Shown here piece by piece: positions 9,147 through 17,810 of a stretch of DNA of 64,000 nt; the stretch's first letter is position 1, and each line of letters begins with the position of its first letter. Source of the DNA: Brachybacterium tyrofermentans (GTDB taxonomy: Bacteria > Actinomycetota > Actinomycetes > Actinomycetales > Dermabacteraceae). Where the stretch lies: NCBI RefSeq assembly GCF_014897585.1, contig NZ_JABUXW010000012.1, positions 1 through 64,000 of the forward strand. The letters run 5' to 3'. The position numbers were made by a program, and so were the translations under genes. The notes beneath the pieces were generated by a model. The model was not told the DNA's origin and did not search any database. It was given only the letters and a program-made list of their open reading frames with translations.

Positions 9147-10874
9147 CTACGCCGCCTCGCCGCCATCCTCGCGCAACCGCCGCTCGGGGTCGGGGACGCT
9201 CGCGAGCAGGGCGCGCGTGTACTCGTGCTGCGGATCCCCGAGCACCTCGCGCGCGGTGCCCTGCTCTACGGCGCGACCGGCGCGCAGCACGGTCACGTGG
9301 TCCGCGAGAGAGCCCACCACGGCCAGGTCGTGGCTGATGAACACGCAGGCGAAGCGGGTCTCGGCGATCGCGTCGCGCAGCACGTCGATCACGTGCGCCT
9401 GGATGGTGACGTCCAGGGCGCTGGTGGGCTCGTCGGCGATGAGCAGCGCCGGTTCGAGGATGAGCGCGCGGGCGATGGAGACCCGCTGGCGCTGACCGCC
9501 CGAGAGCTCATGCGGGAGCCGGCTCACGTACGAGGCGGGCAGGTGCACGATCTCCAGCGCCCGCTTCACCCGCCGGGCGATGTCGGTGCGGGAGATGCCG
9601 CCGGCCAGCTGCAACGGCTCCCCGATGCTCCAGCCCACGGTGCGGCGCGGGTTCAGCGAGGAGGCGGGGTCCTGGAACACGAGCCCCACCCGCGCGTACG
9701 CCGCCCGGCGCTGCGAGGCGCCGAGCGTGCGCGGGTCCACGCCCTCGATCTCGAGGGTGCGCGCCTGTGCGGGGACCAGGCCGGCCAGGGCCTTCCCCCA
9801 GGTGGACTTCCCGGAACCGGACTCCCCGACCAGGCCGTGGATCTCCCCGCGGCGGATCTCCATGCCGACGTCGTCGAGCGCTCGGTGCGAGCCGCCGCGC
9901 CGGTGGTACTCCACGCTCAGCCCCTCGACCCGCACGACGGGTGCCTCGTCGACGGCAGCAGCGGTCTGTGCGGCGGGCGCGTCGGCCCGCCCGGCGTCGG
10001 CCCCGCCGGCCCGTCCGGCGTCGTCCGCGCGGGCGGCACGTCGGCCCCGGGCGGCGCCGCCGCGCACCCCGTCGGCCCGCTCGAGGCTCTCGGCGAGGCG
10101 AGGCACGGCGGCGAGCAGGGCCTGCGTGTAGGGGGCCTCGGGCGCGGAGAGCACCTCGCGCACCGGCCCCGTCTCGACCACGTCGCCGTCCTTGAGGACC
10201 ACGACCTCGTCGGCGATCTCGCCCACCACACCCATGTCGTGGGTGATGAGCAGGACCCCGATCTGCCGCTCCGCCACGATCCTCACCAGCAGGTCGAGGA
10301 TCCCGCGCTGCACGGTGACGTCGAGCGCCGTGGTGGGCTCGTCGGCGATGAGCAGGGCCGGGTCGCCGCTGAGCGCGAGGGCGATGACCACCCGCTGCAG
10401 CTCGCCGCCGGAGAGCTCGTGCGGGTAGGAGGCGGCGGAGCGGTCCGGATCCGGCAGGCCGACGGAGGACAGCAGCTCCCGCATCCGCGTCTCGGCCTGC
10501 GCCCGGGACCGGATGCCTTCGCGCACGGCGAGGACATGCCGGAACCCCGTGGACACCTTCATCACCGGGGACAGCGACTGCCCCGGCTCCTGGAAGATCA
10601 TCCCGATCTGCCCGGACCGGATCCGGCGCATCTCCGCGGCCGAGCAGCCGACGAGCTCCGCCGCGCCCAGCCGGGCGCTGCCGCGCACCTCGGCGCTGCG
10701 CGGCTGGAGGCCGATCGTGGACAGGGCCGTCATGCTCTTCCCGGACCCTGACTCGCCCACCAGCGCGGTGATCCGCCCCGCGTGCACGGTGAGGTCCAGG
10801 CCGGTCACGATGGACCGGCCTGCGATGCTCACCTGCAGGTCGCGGAGGGCGAGGAGCTCGTCGGCAGTGCTCAT
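9147..10874 (-). CDS. Tandem dipeptide/oligopeptide-type ABC transporter ATP-binding protein
   Basis: A 575-residue cytoplasmic ATPase made of two fused nucleotide-binding domains, as in GsiA or a DppD-DppF fusion. NBD1 has Walker A GESGSGKSMT (about 36), signature LSGGELQRV and Walker B LLIADEPTTALD. NBD2 has GESGSGKSTWGK (about 340), LSGGQRQRVSIARAL and LLIADEPTSALD. Between them, about residues 265-305, is an Ala/Gly/Arg/Asp-rich linker. The start ATG shares one base with the stop of the binding-protein gene, so the two are translationally coupled. It is the last gene of a four-gene operon and powers import through the two permeases upstream. Confidence 0.92.
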   Translation of the reverse strand: MSTADELLALRDLQVSIAGRSIVTGLDLTVHAGRITALVGESGSGKSMTALSTIGLQPRSAEVRGSARLGAAELVGCSAAEMRRIRSGQIGMIFQEPGQSLSPVMKVSTGFRHVLAVREGIRSRAQAETRMRELLSSVGLPDPDRSAASYPHELSGGELQRVVIALALSGDPALLIADEPTTALDVTVQRGILDLLVRIVAERQIGVLLITHDMGVVGEIADEVVVLKDGDVVETGPVREVLSAPEAPYTQALLAAVPRLAESLERADGVRGGAARGRRAARADDAGRAGGADAGRADAPAAQTAAAVDEAPVVRVEGLSVEYHRRGGSHRALDDVGMEIRRGEIHGLVGESGSGKSTWGKALAGLVPAQARTLEIEGVDPRTLGASQRRAAYARVGLVFQDPASSLNPRRTVGWSIGEPLQLAGGISRTDIARRVKRALEIVHLPASYVSRLPHELSGGQRQRVSIARALILEPALLIADEPTSALDVTIQAHVIDVLRDAIAETRFACVFISHDLAVVGSLADHVTVLRAGRAVEQGTAREVLGDPQHEYTRALLASVPDPERRLREDGGEAA

Positions 10875-12565
10875 CAGCCCAGCGTGACCGTGAGGTAGTT
10901 CGGGTACGCCGGGAACTCGCCGATCACGAAGTTCTCCACGCCGGAGCCGTGGATGAAGGAGTTCTTCGAGTAGATCAGCGGCACCACGGGGGACTCCTCG
11001 AGGATCTGCTTGTCCACGGCGGCCCACTTCGCATGCGCCTCATCGGCGTCGATCGTGGAGGAGGCCTCCAGGATCGCGGCATCGACATCCGGGTTCGCGT
11101 AGCGCGCCAGGTTGTAGTTGCCGTCGCCGATCTGGCTGGAGTCGAACAGCGGGGTGAGGTTGGCGTTGGGCGAGGGGACATCGGGCTGCCAGGAGCTGAG
11201 CACCAGGTCGTAGCCGGTGCCGTCGCCCGCAGTCACCTCGGAGGAGTAGGCGTTCTCGTCCAGCGGCTGGATCGTCACGGTGATCCCAGCGCGCTTGAGG
11301 CCCTGCTGGATGGACTCGGCGGCACCGGTCTGGTCATCGGTGATCACCAGACGCAGCGAGATCTCTCCGGCCCCGGCCTCCTTGAGCAGCGCGGCGGCCT
11401 TGTCGACGTCGCCGGTGGGCTCGTCGGAGTACAGCGAGTACTCCTCACGCCCGGCGATGCCCGGGGTGATCAGCGTGGTCGCGTAGTCACCGGAGATCTC
11501 GCCGCCCTTGGCGGTGCGGTAGGCCTCCTTGTCCACGGCGTACTGGATGGCCTGGCGGACCTTGACGTCCTTCAGCGCGTCGGACTCGGTGTTCAGCGCC
11601 AGGTACTCCAGCGCACCCGGGCCGGAGGTGACCAGGCGGTCCCCGACCTTCGGATCGTTCTGCGCCTGGACCAGCTGCGCGGTGGGCACGAAGGTCGACA
11701 GGAACGAGTCCTGGGCATCCGAGCGGTCCGCGATGATCGACTGCGCGACGACGCTCGCATCCTGGGCGAGGGTGAACTCGATCGAGTCCGGGCCGCCGAG
11801 GCGGGCCTGGTCGGTGTCCACGTCCCACTTCTCGTTGCGCACGAGCACCGCCTTGCTGCCCGGTGCGTAGGACTCCAGGCGGTACGGACCGCTGGCGACG
11901 GGCTCCGTCGCGTAGGTCTCGGGCTCACCGGACTCCTCGGGGACCGGGGCGAACGCGGGGGTCGAGGCGATCCAGCCGAAGTCGCCGTAGGGGCGGTTGA
12001 GGTGGAAGACGAGGGTGAGGTCGTCGGGCGTCTCGATCGAGTCGAGGTGCTTGTCCGAGAACGGGCCGGCGTAGTCCTCGCCGCCCTCGAGCAGCACCTT
12101 GTGATAGGTCAGGCCGCCGGTGAGCTCAGCCGCGAAGGACCGCTCCAGGCCGTACTTCACGGTCGCCGCGGTGATCGGGGTGCCGTCCTCGAACAGCAGC
12201 CCCTCCTGGAGGGTGAACGTCCAGGTCTGGCCGTCGTCGGAGGCCGTGCCGACGTCGGTCGCGAGGTCCGGGATCAGCTCGGTGGGCGCATCGGTCGAGG
12301 TCTTCCAGGCGGTGAGCCGGCGCGCGGTCAGGCCCAGCGTGGTGATCGCGAGGTTCTGGCTGGTCGCGGGGTCGAAGCTCATCTCCTCCCCCGTGGAGAA
12401 GATGGTGAGCGTGCCACCGGTGTCCCCGCCGCCCCCGTCGGAGGAGCCGCCGGATCCACCGTTCGAGCAGGCGGCGAGGGTTCCCACGCCGAGCACGAGC
12501 GGGGTGGCGGCGAGGATGCCGCGTCGCGAGAAGTGGCGCGAGGGATTCGAGGGCTGCGAGGTCAT
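10874..12565 (-). CDS. ABC transporter substrate-binding lipoprotein, peptide/nickel family (SBP_bac_5)
   Basis: A 563-residue extracellular binding protein anchored by a lipid. The N-terminus has an arginine pair (SRRGILAATP) and a lipobox LAAC with the modified cysteine near residue 33, followed by a Ser/Gly-rich tether. Mature motifs FSTGEEMSFDPATSQN, the FEDGTPITAATVKYGLERSF segment near 105 and a late LILEESPVVPLIYSKN-like region are typical of cluster C binding proteins for oligopeptides, nickel or glycosides. The start overlaps the upstream permease stop by four bases (ATGA). The ligand is unknown; nothing in the flanking genes fixes it. Confidence 0.88.
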   Translation of the reverse strand: MTSQPSNPSRHFSRRGILAATPLVLGVGTLAACSNGGSGGSSDGGGGDTGGTLTIFSTGEEMSFDPATSQNLAITTLGLTARRLTAWKTSTDAPTELIPDLATDVGTASDDGQTWTFTLQEGLLFEDGTPITAATVKYGLERSFAAELTGGLTYHKVLLEGGEDYAGPFSDKHLDSIETPDDLTLVFHLNRPYGDFGWIASTPAFAPVPEESGEPETYATEPVASGPYRLESYAPGSKAVLVRNEKWDVDTDQARLGGPDSIEFTLAQDASVVAQSIIADRSDAQDSFLSTFVPTAQLVQAQNDPKVGDRLVTSGPGALEYLALNTESDALKDVKVRQAIQYAVDKEAYRTAKGGEISGDYATTLITPGIAGREEYSLYSDEPTGDVDKAAALLKEAGAGEISLRLVITDDQTGAAESIQQGLKRAGITVTIQPLDENAYSSEVTAGDGTGYDLVLSSWQPDVPSPNANLTPLFDSSQIGDGNYNLARYANPDVDAAILEASSTIDADEAHAKWAAVDKQILEESPVVPLIYSKNSFIHGSGVENFVIGEFPAYPNYLTVTLG

Positions 12566-13611
12566 GAGGTCGTCTCCTGGGGGTTCTGGTCGGGCAGGGT
12601 GGTGGCGGTGGAGGGGCGGCGCGAGCGGCCGCCCCGGGCGAGCCGACGATCCAGCAGCGGTCGTGCGAGATCGGCGCTGAGGTTCGCGAGCACGATGAGC
12701 AGCGAGCCCACGAGCGTGGTGCCGACGATGACCGGCAGGTCCGCGGTGGACGTCGCATCCAGCAGCAGGGCGCCGAGACCGGGCTGGCCGAAGATCCGCT
12801 CGGTGATCACGGTCCCGCCCAGCAGCGCCCCGATGTCGAGGGCGATGAGCGTGGTCAGCGGCAGGGCGAGGTTGCGCAGCGCATACCGGTCGATCCGTCG
12901 TTCGGACAGGCCGCTGGCCCGCGCGGTGCGCACGTAGTCCAGGCCCAGCTGCTCGATCATCGAGGAGCGCACGAGCCGCGCGTAGATGGCGCCGTTGAGG
13001 AAGGCGAGCGTCGCCCAGGGCAGCACCAGGTGCCGCGCCCACTCCAGCGGTCCCTCGGTGAAGGGCTCGTACCCGCCGCTGGGCAGCAGGTCCAGGCGCA
13101 GCGCGAAGACCACCACGGCGAGCAGCCCCACCACGAAGGCGGGGGCCGACGCGGCGATCACGGACACGCCGGTCACGACCCGGTCCAGGATCCCGCCCTG
13201 GCGCCGCGCGGCGAGCGCCCCGGCGGCGATGCCGAACACGGCCTGCAGGGCCACGGCACCGAGCGCGATCGACAGGGAGACCGGGAAGCGGTCCGCGAGC
13301 AGGGCCGTGACCGGCTGGTGGAGCTGGAAGGAGTACCCGAGGCAGGGGGCAGCGCACTCGACGACCACGTCGGCCGAGCCGAACGTGCGTCCGGTGACGA
13401 TCGCGCCCAGGAAGGTGCCCAGCTGAACCCACCAGGGCTTGTCGAAGCCCATGAAGCCGCGGGCGGCCTCGAGGTCCTCGGGCGAGCAGGGCTTCCCGCA
13501 CATCCGCAGGGCGGGGTCGATGGGGGCGACGTAGAAGATCGCGAAGGTCAGGCCGACGACGACCAGGAGCACGCCGAGGCTGCGCGCGACGCGCTGCAGG
13601 GAGAGGGCCAT
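12562..13611 (-). CDS. ABC transporter permease, DppB type
   Basis: A 349-residue integral membrane subunit of the peptide/nickel importer with about six membrane segments and a large loop after TM1 (residues 30-90). That loop contains four cysteines (MCGKPCSP and ECAAPC), more than usual for the family. The EAA coupling region (VRTARASGLSERRI near 230) is present. It is preceded by the DppC-type gene with the arrangement TGATG and overlaps the binding-protein gene by four bases. The extracellular cysteines may form disulfides; I infer this from position only. Confidence 0.88.
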   Translation of the reverse strand: MALSLQRVARSLGVLLVVVGLTFAIFYVAPIDPALRMCGKPCSPEDLEAARGFMGFDKPWWVQLGTFLGAIVTGRTFGSADVVVECAAPCLGYSFQLHQPVTALLADRFPVSLSIALGAVALQAVFGIAAGALAARRQGGILDRVVTGVSVIAASAPAFVVGLLAVVVFALRLDLLPSGGYEPFTEGPLEWARHLVLPWATLAFLNGAIYARLVRSSMIEQLGLDYVRTARASGLSERRIDRYALRNLALPLTTLIALDIGALLGGTVITERIFGQPGLGALLLDATSTADLPVIVGTTLVGSLLIVLANLSADLARPLLDRRLARGGRSRRPSTATTLPDQNPQETTS

Positions 13612-14549
13612 CAGCGCACTCCCCGGGGGTCGAGGGCGTCACGCAGGGTGTCGCCGAGGATGTTGAAGGAGAACGTCACCACGAACAGCGCGGCGGCGGG
13701 GAACAGCAGGAAGGCGGGGTCCACGAGCAGCCAGCTGATCGCGTCGCCGATCGAGCGGCCCCACGACGGGGTGGGCGGCAGCACGCCCACGCCGAGGAAC
13801 GACAGCGTGGCCTCGGCGCTGATCCGGCCCGGCAGGGAGATGCACGAGTAGACGATCACGGTCGAGGCGACGTTGGGCAGCACCTGGTGACGGAAGAGGT
13901 GGCCGAAGCGGGCGCCCATCACCCGGGAGGCGACGACATAGGGCTGCTGCACGATCACGCGGGTCTCCGCGGCGACCACGCGGGCGATGCCGGGCCAGCC
14001 GAACATGCCGATGACCAGGGTGAGCAGCAGCGCTCGCGGTGCTTCGAGCGGGAACAGGGCGCTGAGCGCGATGGCGAAGATGAGGAAGGGGAAGCCGAGG
14101 GTCACGTCGGTGGCGAAGTCCACCAGCTTCTCGACGATCCCGCCCACGGCACCGGCGACGATGCCGAGCACGACCCCGATGACCGTGGCCAGCACGGTCG
14201 AGGCGATGCCCACCAGCAGCGATACACGCGCCCCGTGGACGACCAGGGAGAACAGGTCACGCCCGGTTCCGGGCTCCACCCCGAACCAGTGCTCTGCGCT
14301 GACTCCGCCGAAGAAGCCCGTCGGTGACGTATCCGGCCCCAGGGCGTCCGCGTGATAGGTGAACGGGTCGTTCCCGGACAGCGCGCTCAGCTGGCTCGCG
14401 AAGATCGCGGACAGCAGGCTGATGACCACCACGACCGCGGCGGTCGCCGGCACCGGGCGCAGGAAGGAGCGCCACACAGGGGCGCGGGAAGGTCGCTCGT
14501 CCGTGGAGGCGGCGGCCTCGACCGGAAGAGCATCACTGGTCGTCATCAT
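13611..14549 (-). CDS. ABC transporter permease, DppC type
   Basis: A 312-residue membrane subunit and first gene of the importer operon. After a short cytoplasmic N-terminus, TM1 (VPATAAVVVVISLLSAIF, about 33-50) and a 60-residue periplasmic-side loop containing HWFGVEPGTGRDLFS lead to the conserved permease core. The EAA-type motif VVASRVMGARFGHLFRHQVLPN is near 205. Two consecutive ATG codons (14549 and 14546) are possible starts, and the upstream Shine-Dalgarno match is weak (GAAAG). A longer open frame begins upstream but lacks a binding site and runs into a regulatory inverted repeat, so I use the ATG at 14549. Confidence 0.85.
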   Translation of the reverse strand: MMTTSDALPVEAAASTDERPSRAPVWRSFLRPVPATAAVVVVISLLSAIFASQLSALSGNDPFTYHADALGPDTSPTGFFGGVSAEHWFGVEPGTGRDLFSLVVHGARVSLLVGIASTVLATVIGVVLGIVAGAVGGIVEKLVDFATDVTLGFPFLIFAIALSALFPLEAPRALLLTLVIGMFGWPGIARVVAAETRVIVQQPYVVASRVMGARFGHLFRHQVLPNVASTVIVYSCISLPGRISAEATLSFLGVGVLPPTPSWGRSIGDAISWLLVDPAFLLFPAAALFVVTFSFNILGDTLRDALDPRGVR

Positions 14550-14563
14550 GGATGCTTTCGGTT

Positions 14564-14594
14564 GTGCAAAGTTCAGCGTTGGAAAGTATTGCAC
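14564..14594 (-). promoter_or_regulatory. Inverted repeat GTGCAA-N19-TTGCAC upstream of ABC importer operon
   Basis: On the plus strand GTGCAA (14564-14569) and TTGCAC (14589-14594) face each other across 19 bases, 15 bases upstream of the first permease gene. Read on the minus strand the proximal half is GAACTTTGCACAA, which resembles the RamB-type consensus recalled for corynebacteria. It is the only AT-rich patch before the operon, so it probably contains the promoter or operator. Confidence 0.4.
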
Positions 14595-14659
14595 CACCGC
14601 GCGCCGCGGAGCCCGCGACCTCGTCACAATTCGACAACTCCGCCGCCCCGGCTCACGCG

Positions 14660-14701
<42 letters not shown>

Positions 14702-14739
14702 ACGGTCGAGGCCGGGGCCGGGGCCGGGGTCCCAAGTGG

Positions 14740-14952
14740 TCAGTCAGCGTTCGCGTCCGTGTTTTCGGACGTGCTCTCGGCCGTGTTCTTCCGTCGTCCC
14801 CGGATGACGATGACCGAGACCAGTGCGGCCGAGAGCACGCCAAGGCTCGTGACGAGTCCGCCGGAATGCGTCTCCGGCGAGAGCACGATCCACACGCCGA
14901 TAAGGATCGTCACGATGGCGCAGAGCCAGGTCACGGCCTTCAACAGGCGCAC
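14740..14952 (-). CDS. Small two-helix membrane protein
   Basis: A 70-residue protein with two membrane segments (LLKAVTWLCAIVTILIGVWIVL at about 3-24 and LVTSLGVLSAALVSVIVI at about 33-50), a basic RGRRK end to the second helix and a charged Asn/Glu/Asp tail. The start is GTG at 14952 with GAGGAG 7 bases upstream, which is good support for a real gene despite its size. It lies 42 bases downstream of another small membrane protein gene on the same strand. I do not recognise a family, and no function can be given. Confidence 0.6.
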   Translation of the reverse strand: MRLLKAVTWLCAIVTILIGVWIVLSPETHSGGLVTSLGVLSAALVSVIVIRGRRKNTAESTSENTDANAD

Positions 14953-14994
14953 GGTGCGCTCCTCTCGATCACGGGTCGCGGGTCTCCGCAGTGC

Positions 14995-15285
14995 TCAGGC
15001 GCCATCGGAACCGGCCCTCCCCTCCGACCGGCGTGCGATCTCCCGATCGTTCGCATCCGCCCGACGCGATCCGACAGCAGCACCCAGCGCGATGCCCGCG
15101 CCGAGCCCGATCGCCGTGGCATACCCGAAGTCGCCGGGCAGCGCCTGCCCGAGGAGCTGGCCGATGACGGCACCGAGGAACCCGCCCAGGATGATCCACA
15201 CGGCCAGGATGCCGCTCCGGCTCCACACCGGAGCCCTGCGCTTCCCGGTCACCTCGCGGGCCCGCTGCATGTCGTCCTGCGCCAT
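14995..15285 (-). CDS. Small glycine-rich membrane protein
   Basis: A 96-residue protein with a basic N-terminus, then membrane segments ILAVWIILGGFLGAVIGQLL (about 31-50) and FGYATAIGLGAGIALGAAVG (about 58-77). The Gly-x3-Gly spacing suggests tight helix packing. A charged tail (RRADANDREIARRSEG) follows. The start ATG at 15285 is chosen because GAGGAGGAG lies 6 bases upstream; the longer frame has no such site. It forms a probable two-gene unit with the 70-residue membrane protein gene downstream. No family recognised. Confidence 0.65.
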   Translation of the reverse strand: MAQDDMQRAREVTGKRRAPVWSRSGILAVWIILGGFLGAVIGQLLGQALPGDFGYATAIGLGAGIALGAAVGSRRADANDREIARRSEGRAGSDGA

Positions 15286-15403
15286 CGCACTCCTCCTCGC
15301 TCGTCGGATTCCCAGGGAATCACAGTCGACCCGCCCGGGGGTCGGGAAAGGGGGGGGGAGAGGTCGGGAGAGAGCGAGGGCGCTGCGGCTGCGCCCGACT
15401 CGG

Positions 15404-17731
15404 TCAGCCCTTCTCGCCGCGCAGCACGTCGAACACGATCGAGTCGTCCTTCCGGTCATGGCCCAGCTCGCTGCCGCGCTGGTAGATCCCTTCGGCCGAC
15501 GCCGCGAGCGGAACCTCCTGGCCCACCTCTCGGGCGGCCTCGCTCACCAGGCCCATGTCCTTGACGAAGATGCTGAGCGCCGAGCGGACCTCGTCGAACG
15601 CCGCGTCGTCGCGCGCGCCCTCGACCATCCGCCCGCCCCGGTCGCCGAACATGAACGATGCGGCGGCGCCGGTGTTCAGCACCTCGTGGACCTGCTTCAG
15701 GTCCAGCCCCATGGAGTCGGCGAGTGCGAGGGCCTCGCCGGCGGCAGCGATGTGCACGCCGCACAGCAGCTGGTTGACGACCTTGAAGCGCTGGCCGTCC
15801 CCGGGGCGCGGGCCGACGACGGGGGCGTTCGCGGCGAGTGCGTCCAGCAGCGGGCGCACGGTGGCCACATGGGGCTCCGCGCCGCCGACCATGATCAGCA
15901 GGTCACCGGTCCCGGCGCGGGCCACACCCCCGGAGACGGGCGCGTCGACCACATGCGTCGTGATGCCCTCGAGCGCGGTGACGGTCGCCTCGATCGCGGC
16001 GGGGCCGACGGTGGACATGATCAGCAGCGTGGTGTCAGCGGTGAGCGCGGAGACGATGCCGCCACTGGCACCGGGAGCAGTGCTGGTGCCGAGGGATTTG
16101 CTGGAGCCGCTGGTGCCGCTGGTGCCCTCCCCGAGCAGGACCGACTCGAGCTGGGCGGGGGTCGCGACCATGACCACGACGACGTCCGCAGCGGTCGCGG
16201 CCTCGAGCGCGCTGTTCACCGGGGTTGCAGCGTCAGCCACCGCCTCACGGGCGTCGGGACTCAGGTCGAAGGCGCGCACGGCGAACCCCGCGGCGCCGGC
16301 GGTGCGGACCATCGGCGCCCCCATCGCGCCCAGTCCGATCCACCCGATCGTGGCCGGGGCACGTGCCGCGTCCGGTGCGGGCGCGACGGCGGCGACGGCG
16401 GCGGCGAGGCGGTCCACGACGTCGGCGAGGGCCTGCTCGCCGCCCACGTTGCCGGGGAACACCACGTACGGCGCACCCATCACCTCCTCCGGCGCCTCCT
16501 GCGCGGAGAACAGCGAGACCTGGCCGGGCCAGAACTGGCCCTCGACCCGGGCCCGCCGGATCCCGAGCCCGTTCGCGGCGACCTCGTGGGAGGTGATGCC
16601 ACCCTTCGCGACCACCCACGCCGGCTTCACCGACCGCACGCGGCGCACCACCTCGACCACGGCGTCGGACACGCTGCGGGCGATCGCGAGCGACTCGGCG
16701 GGATCGTCGGAGCGCACCAGGTCACGGCTGGTGTAGAGCACGCAGTCGTCCTCCTGCAGGGCCGCCCGCAGCCTCTCGACGACCTCGCCGAGGTGCTGCT
16801 CGCGGCGGTCATCGAGCAAGGAGGGCACGTGGAGCTCGACCTCGACCAGGGTGCCGCGCTCCTGGACGGCGCGCAGCTGGGTGGTGGTCAGGCCCACGTG
16901 CGAGCCGACGACGACCAGTCCGTGGGCCAGGCGTCCCGCGGGGATCGTGATGGAGGCGGGGTCCACGACCTGCGCGCCGCTCTGCCCGGCCAACGGGCGC
17001 ACGAAAGATGGCCCACAGCGGGTGATGAGGGTGCGGCCCTCCGCCTCGAGCAGCGAGACGGCCTCCGCGACGACCTCCATGTCGGAGTACTCCGTCGCGT
17101 TGACGACGACCCAGCGGCGATCGCGGGCGGCGGCAAGGATCTCGTGGACGCGGCCGACGCCGCCGGTGCGGATGTCGTCGAGCCCGATGCTCAGCACGTC
17201 GGCCGCACGCACCGCTCCTCCGGAGCGCTCCTCGAGGAACTCCCGCAGGTCGGAGCGGGTGTAGCCGAAGGTGGCGTCGCGAGCGAAGTCGGTGTCCTCG
17301 ACGCGGCGCGGCACTCCGTCGACGACGGCGTAGTGCACATCGCCCTCGGTGTACCGGCCGGCCTCGAGCATCGCCGGGACCAGCAGGATCGCATCGACCG
17401 CGACGTCATGGGCGGCGAGCTCGTCCGCGATGGCGACGGGCTCGGCGATGACGTGCCCGCGCAGCGTGGAATCGGAGCGGGAGACGACGTGCAGGCCCTC
17501 CCGGGCGACGGGATCCGCGAGCACGCCGGCGACCAGGCGACGGTTCAGGCAGACGGCGTCGGCCTCATCGAGCGCCCGGGTGTTGGTGAGCACGAAGCAC
17601 GTCGATCCGGGCTCCGTGAGCACCTCGGCGGGGATCGCGGGGTCGAGGTCGAAGGCGACATCGATCCCGGCGACGCACTGCGAGCCGGTGGGGTCGTCAT
17701 CGAGGACGAGCAGGCGACGGGAACCGGCCAT
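15404..17731 (-). CDS. Fused four-carbon acid sugar kinase (OtnK/DUF1537) and 3-hydroxyisobutyrate-dehydrogenase-like (LtnD) enzyme
   Basis: A 775-residue two-domain enzyme. Residues 1 to about 430 are the DUF1537 kinase: LVLDDDPTGSQ at 8-18, SRSDSTLRGH near 84, a long central barrel-like domain and the C-terminal GGITSHEVA motif near 395. From about 460 a beta-hydroxyacid dehydrogenase follows, with IGWIGLGAMGAPMV as its NAD motif, VDAPVSGGVARAG as the substrate loop and KVVNQLLCG with the catalytic lysine. In known tetronate pathways, LtnD-type enzymes oxidise the acid and OtnK-type kinases phosphorylate the oxo-acid, so the fusion joins two successive steps. No decarboxylase (OtnC) or isomerase (OtnI) gene lies next to it. 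The GntP permease is encoded 79 bases upstream. Confidence 0.85.
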   Translation of the reverse strand: MAGSRRLLVLDDDPTGSQCVAGIDVAFDLDPAIPAEVLTEPGSTCFVLTNTRALDEADAVCLNRRLVAGVLADPVAREGLHVVSRSDSTLRGHVIAEPVAIADELAAHDVAVDAILLVPAMLEAGRYTEGDVHYAVVDGVPRRVEDTDFARDATFGYTRSDLREFLEERSGGAVRAADVLSIGLDDIRTGGVGRVHEILAAARDRRWVVVNATEYSDMEVVAEAVSLLEAEGRTLITRCGPSFVRPLAGQSGAQVVDPASITIPAGRLAHGLVVVGSHVGLTTTQLRAVQERGTLVEVELHVPSLLDDRREQHLGEVVERLRAALQEDDCVLYTSRDLVRSDDPAESLAIARSVSDAVVEVVRRVRSVKPAWVVAKGGITSHEVAANGLGIRRARVEGQFWPGQVSLFSAQEAPEEVMGAPYVVFPGNVGGEQALADVVDRLAAAVAAVAPAPDAARAPATIGWIGLGAMGAPMVRTAGAAGFAVRAFDLSPDAREAVADAATPVNSALEAATAADVVVVMVATPAQLESVLLGEGTSGTSGSSKSLGTSTAPGASGGIVSALTADTTLLIMSTVGPAAIEATVTALEGITTHVVDAPVSGGVARAGTGDLLIMVGGAEPHVATVRPLLDALAANAPVVGPRPGDGQRFKVVNQLLCGVHIAAAGEALALADSMGLDLKQVHEVLNTGAAASFMFGDRGGRMVEGARDDAAFDEVRSALSIFVKDMGLVSEAAREVGQEVPLAASAEGIYQRGSELGHDRKDDSIVFDVLRGEKG

Positions 17732-17776
17732 GATGGGGGTCCTTTCCGGGGCGGTCGGTGCGGGAGAGCAGGGCAG

Positions 17777-17807
17777 GCGGGCGGCGGCCGGCGCGGCCGC
17801 CGCCCGC
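17777..17807 (-). terminator. Hairpin after gntP-type gene
   Basis: A perfect 14-bp stem (17777-17790 with 17794-17807) and a 3-base loop, almost wholly G and C, stands 3 bases past the permease stop codon and before the kinase/dehydrogenase gene. There is no T-tract, so it may attenuate rather than end transcription into the kinase gene. Confidence 0.5.
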
Positions 17808-17810
17808 GGG

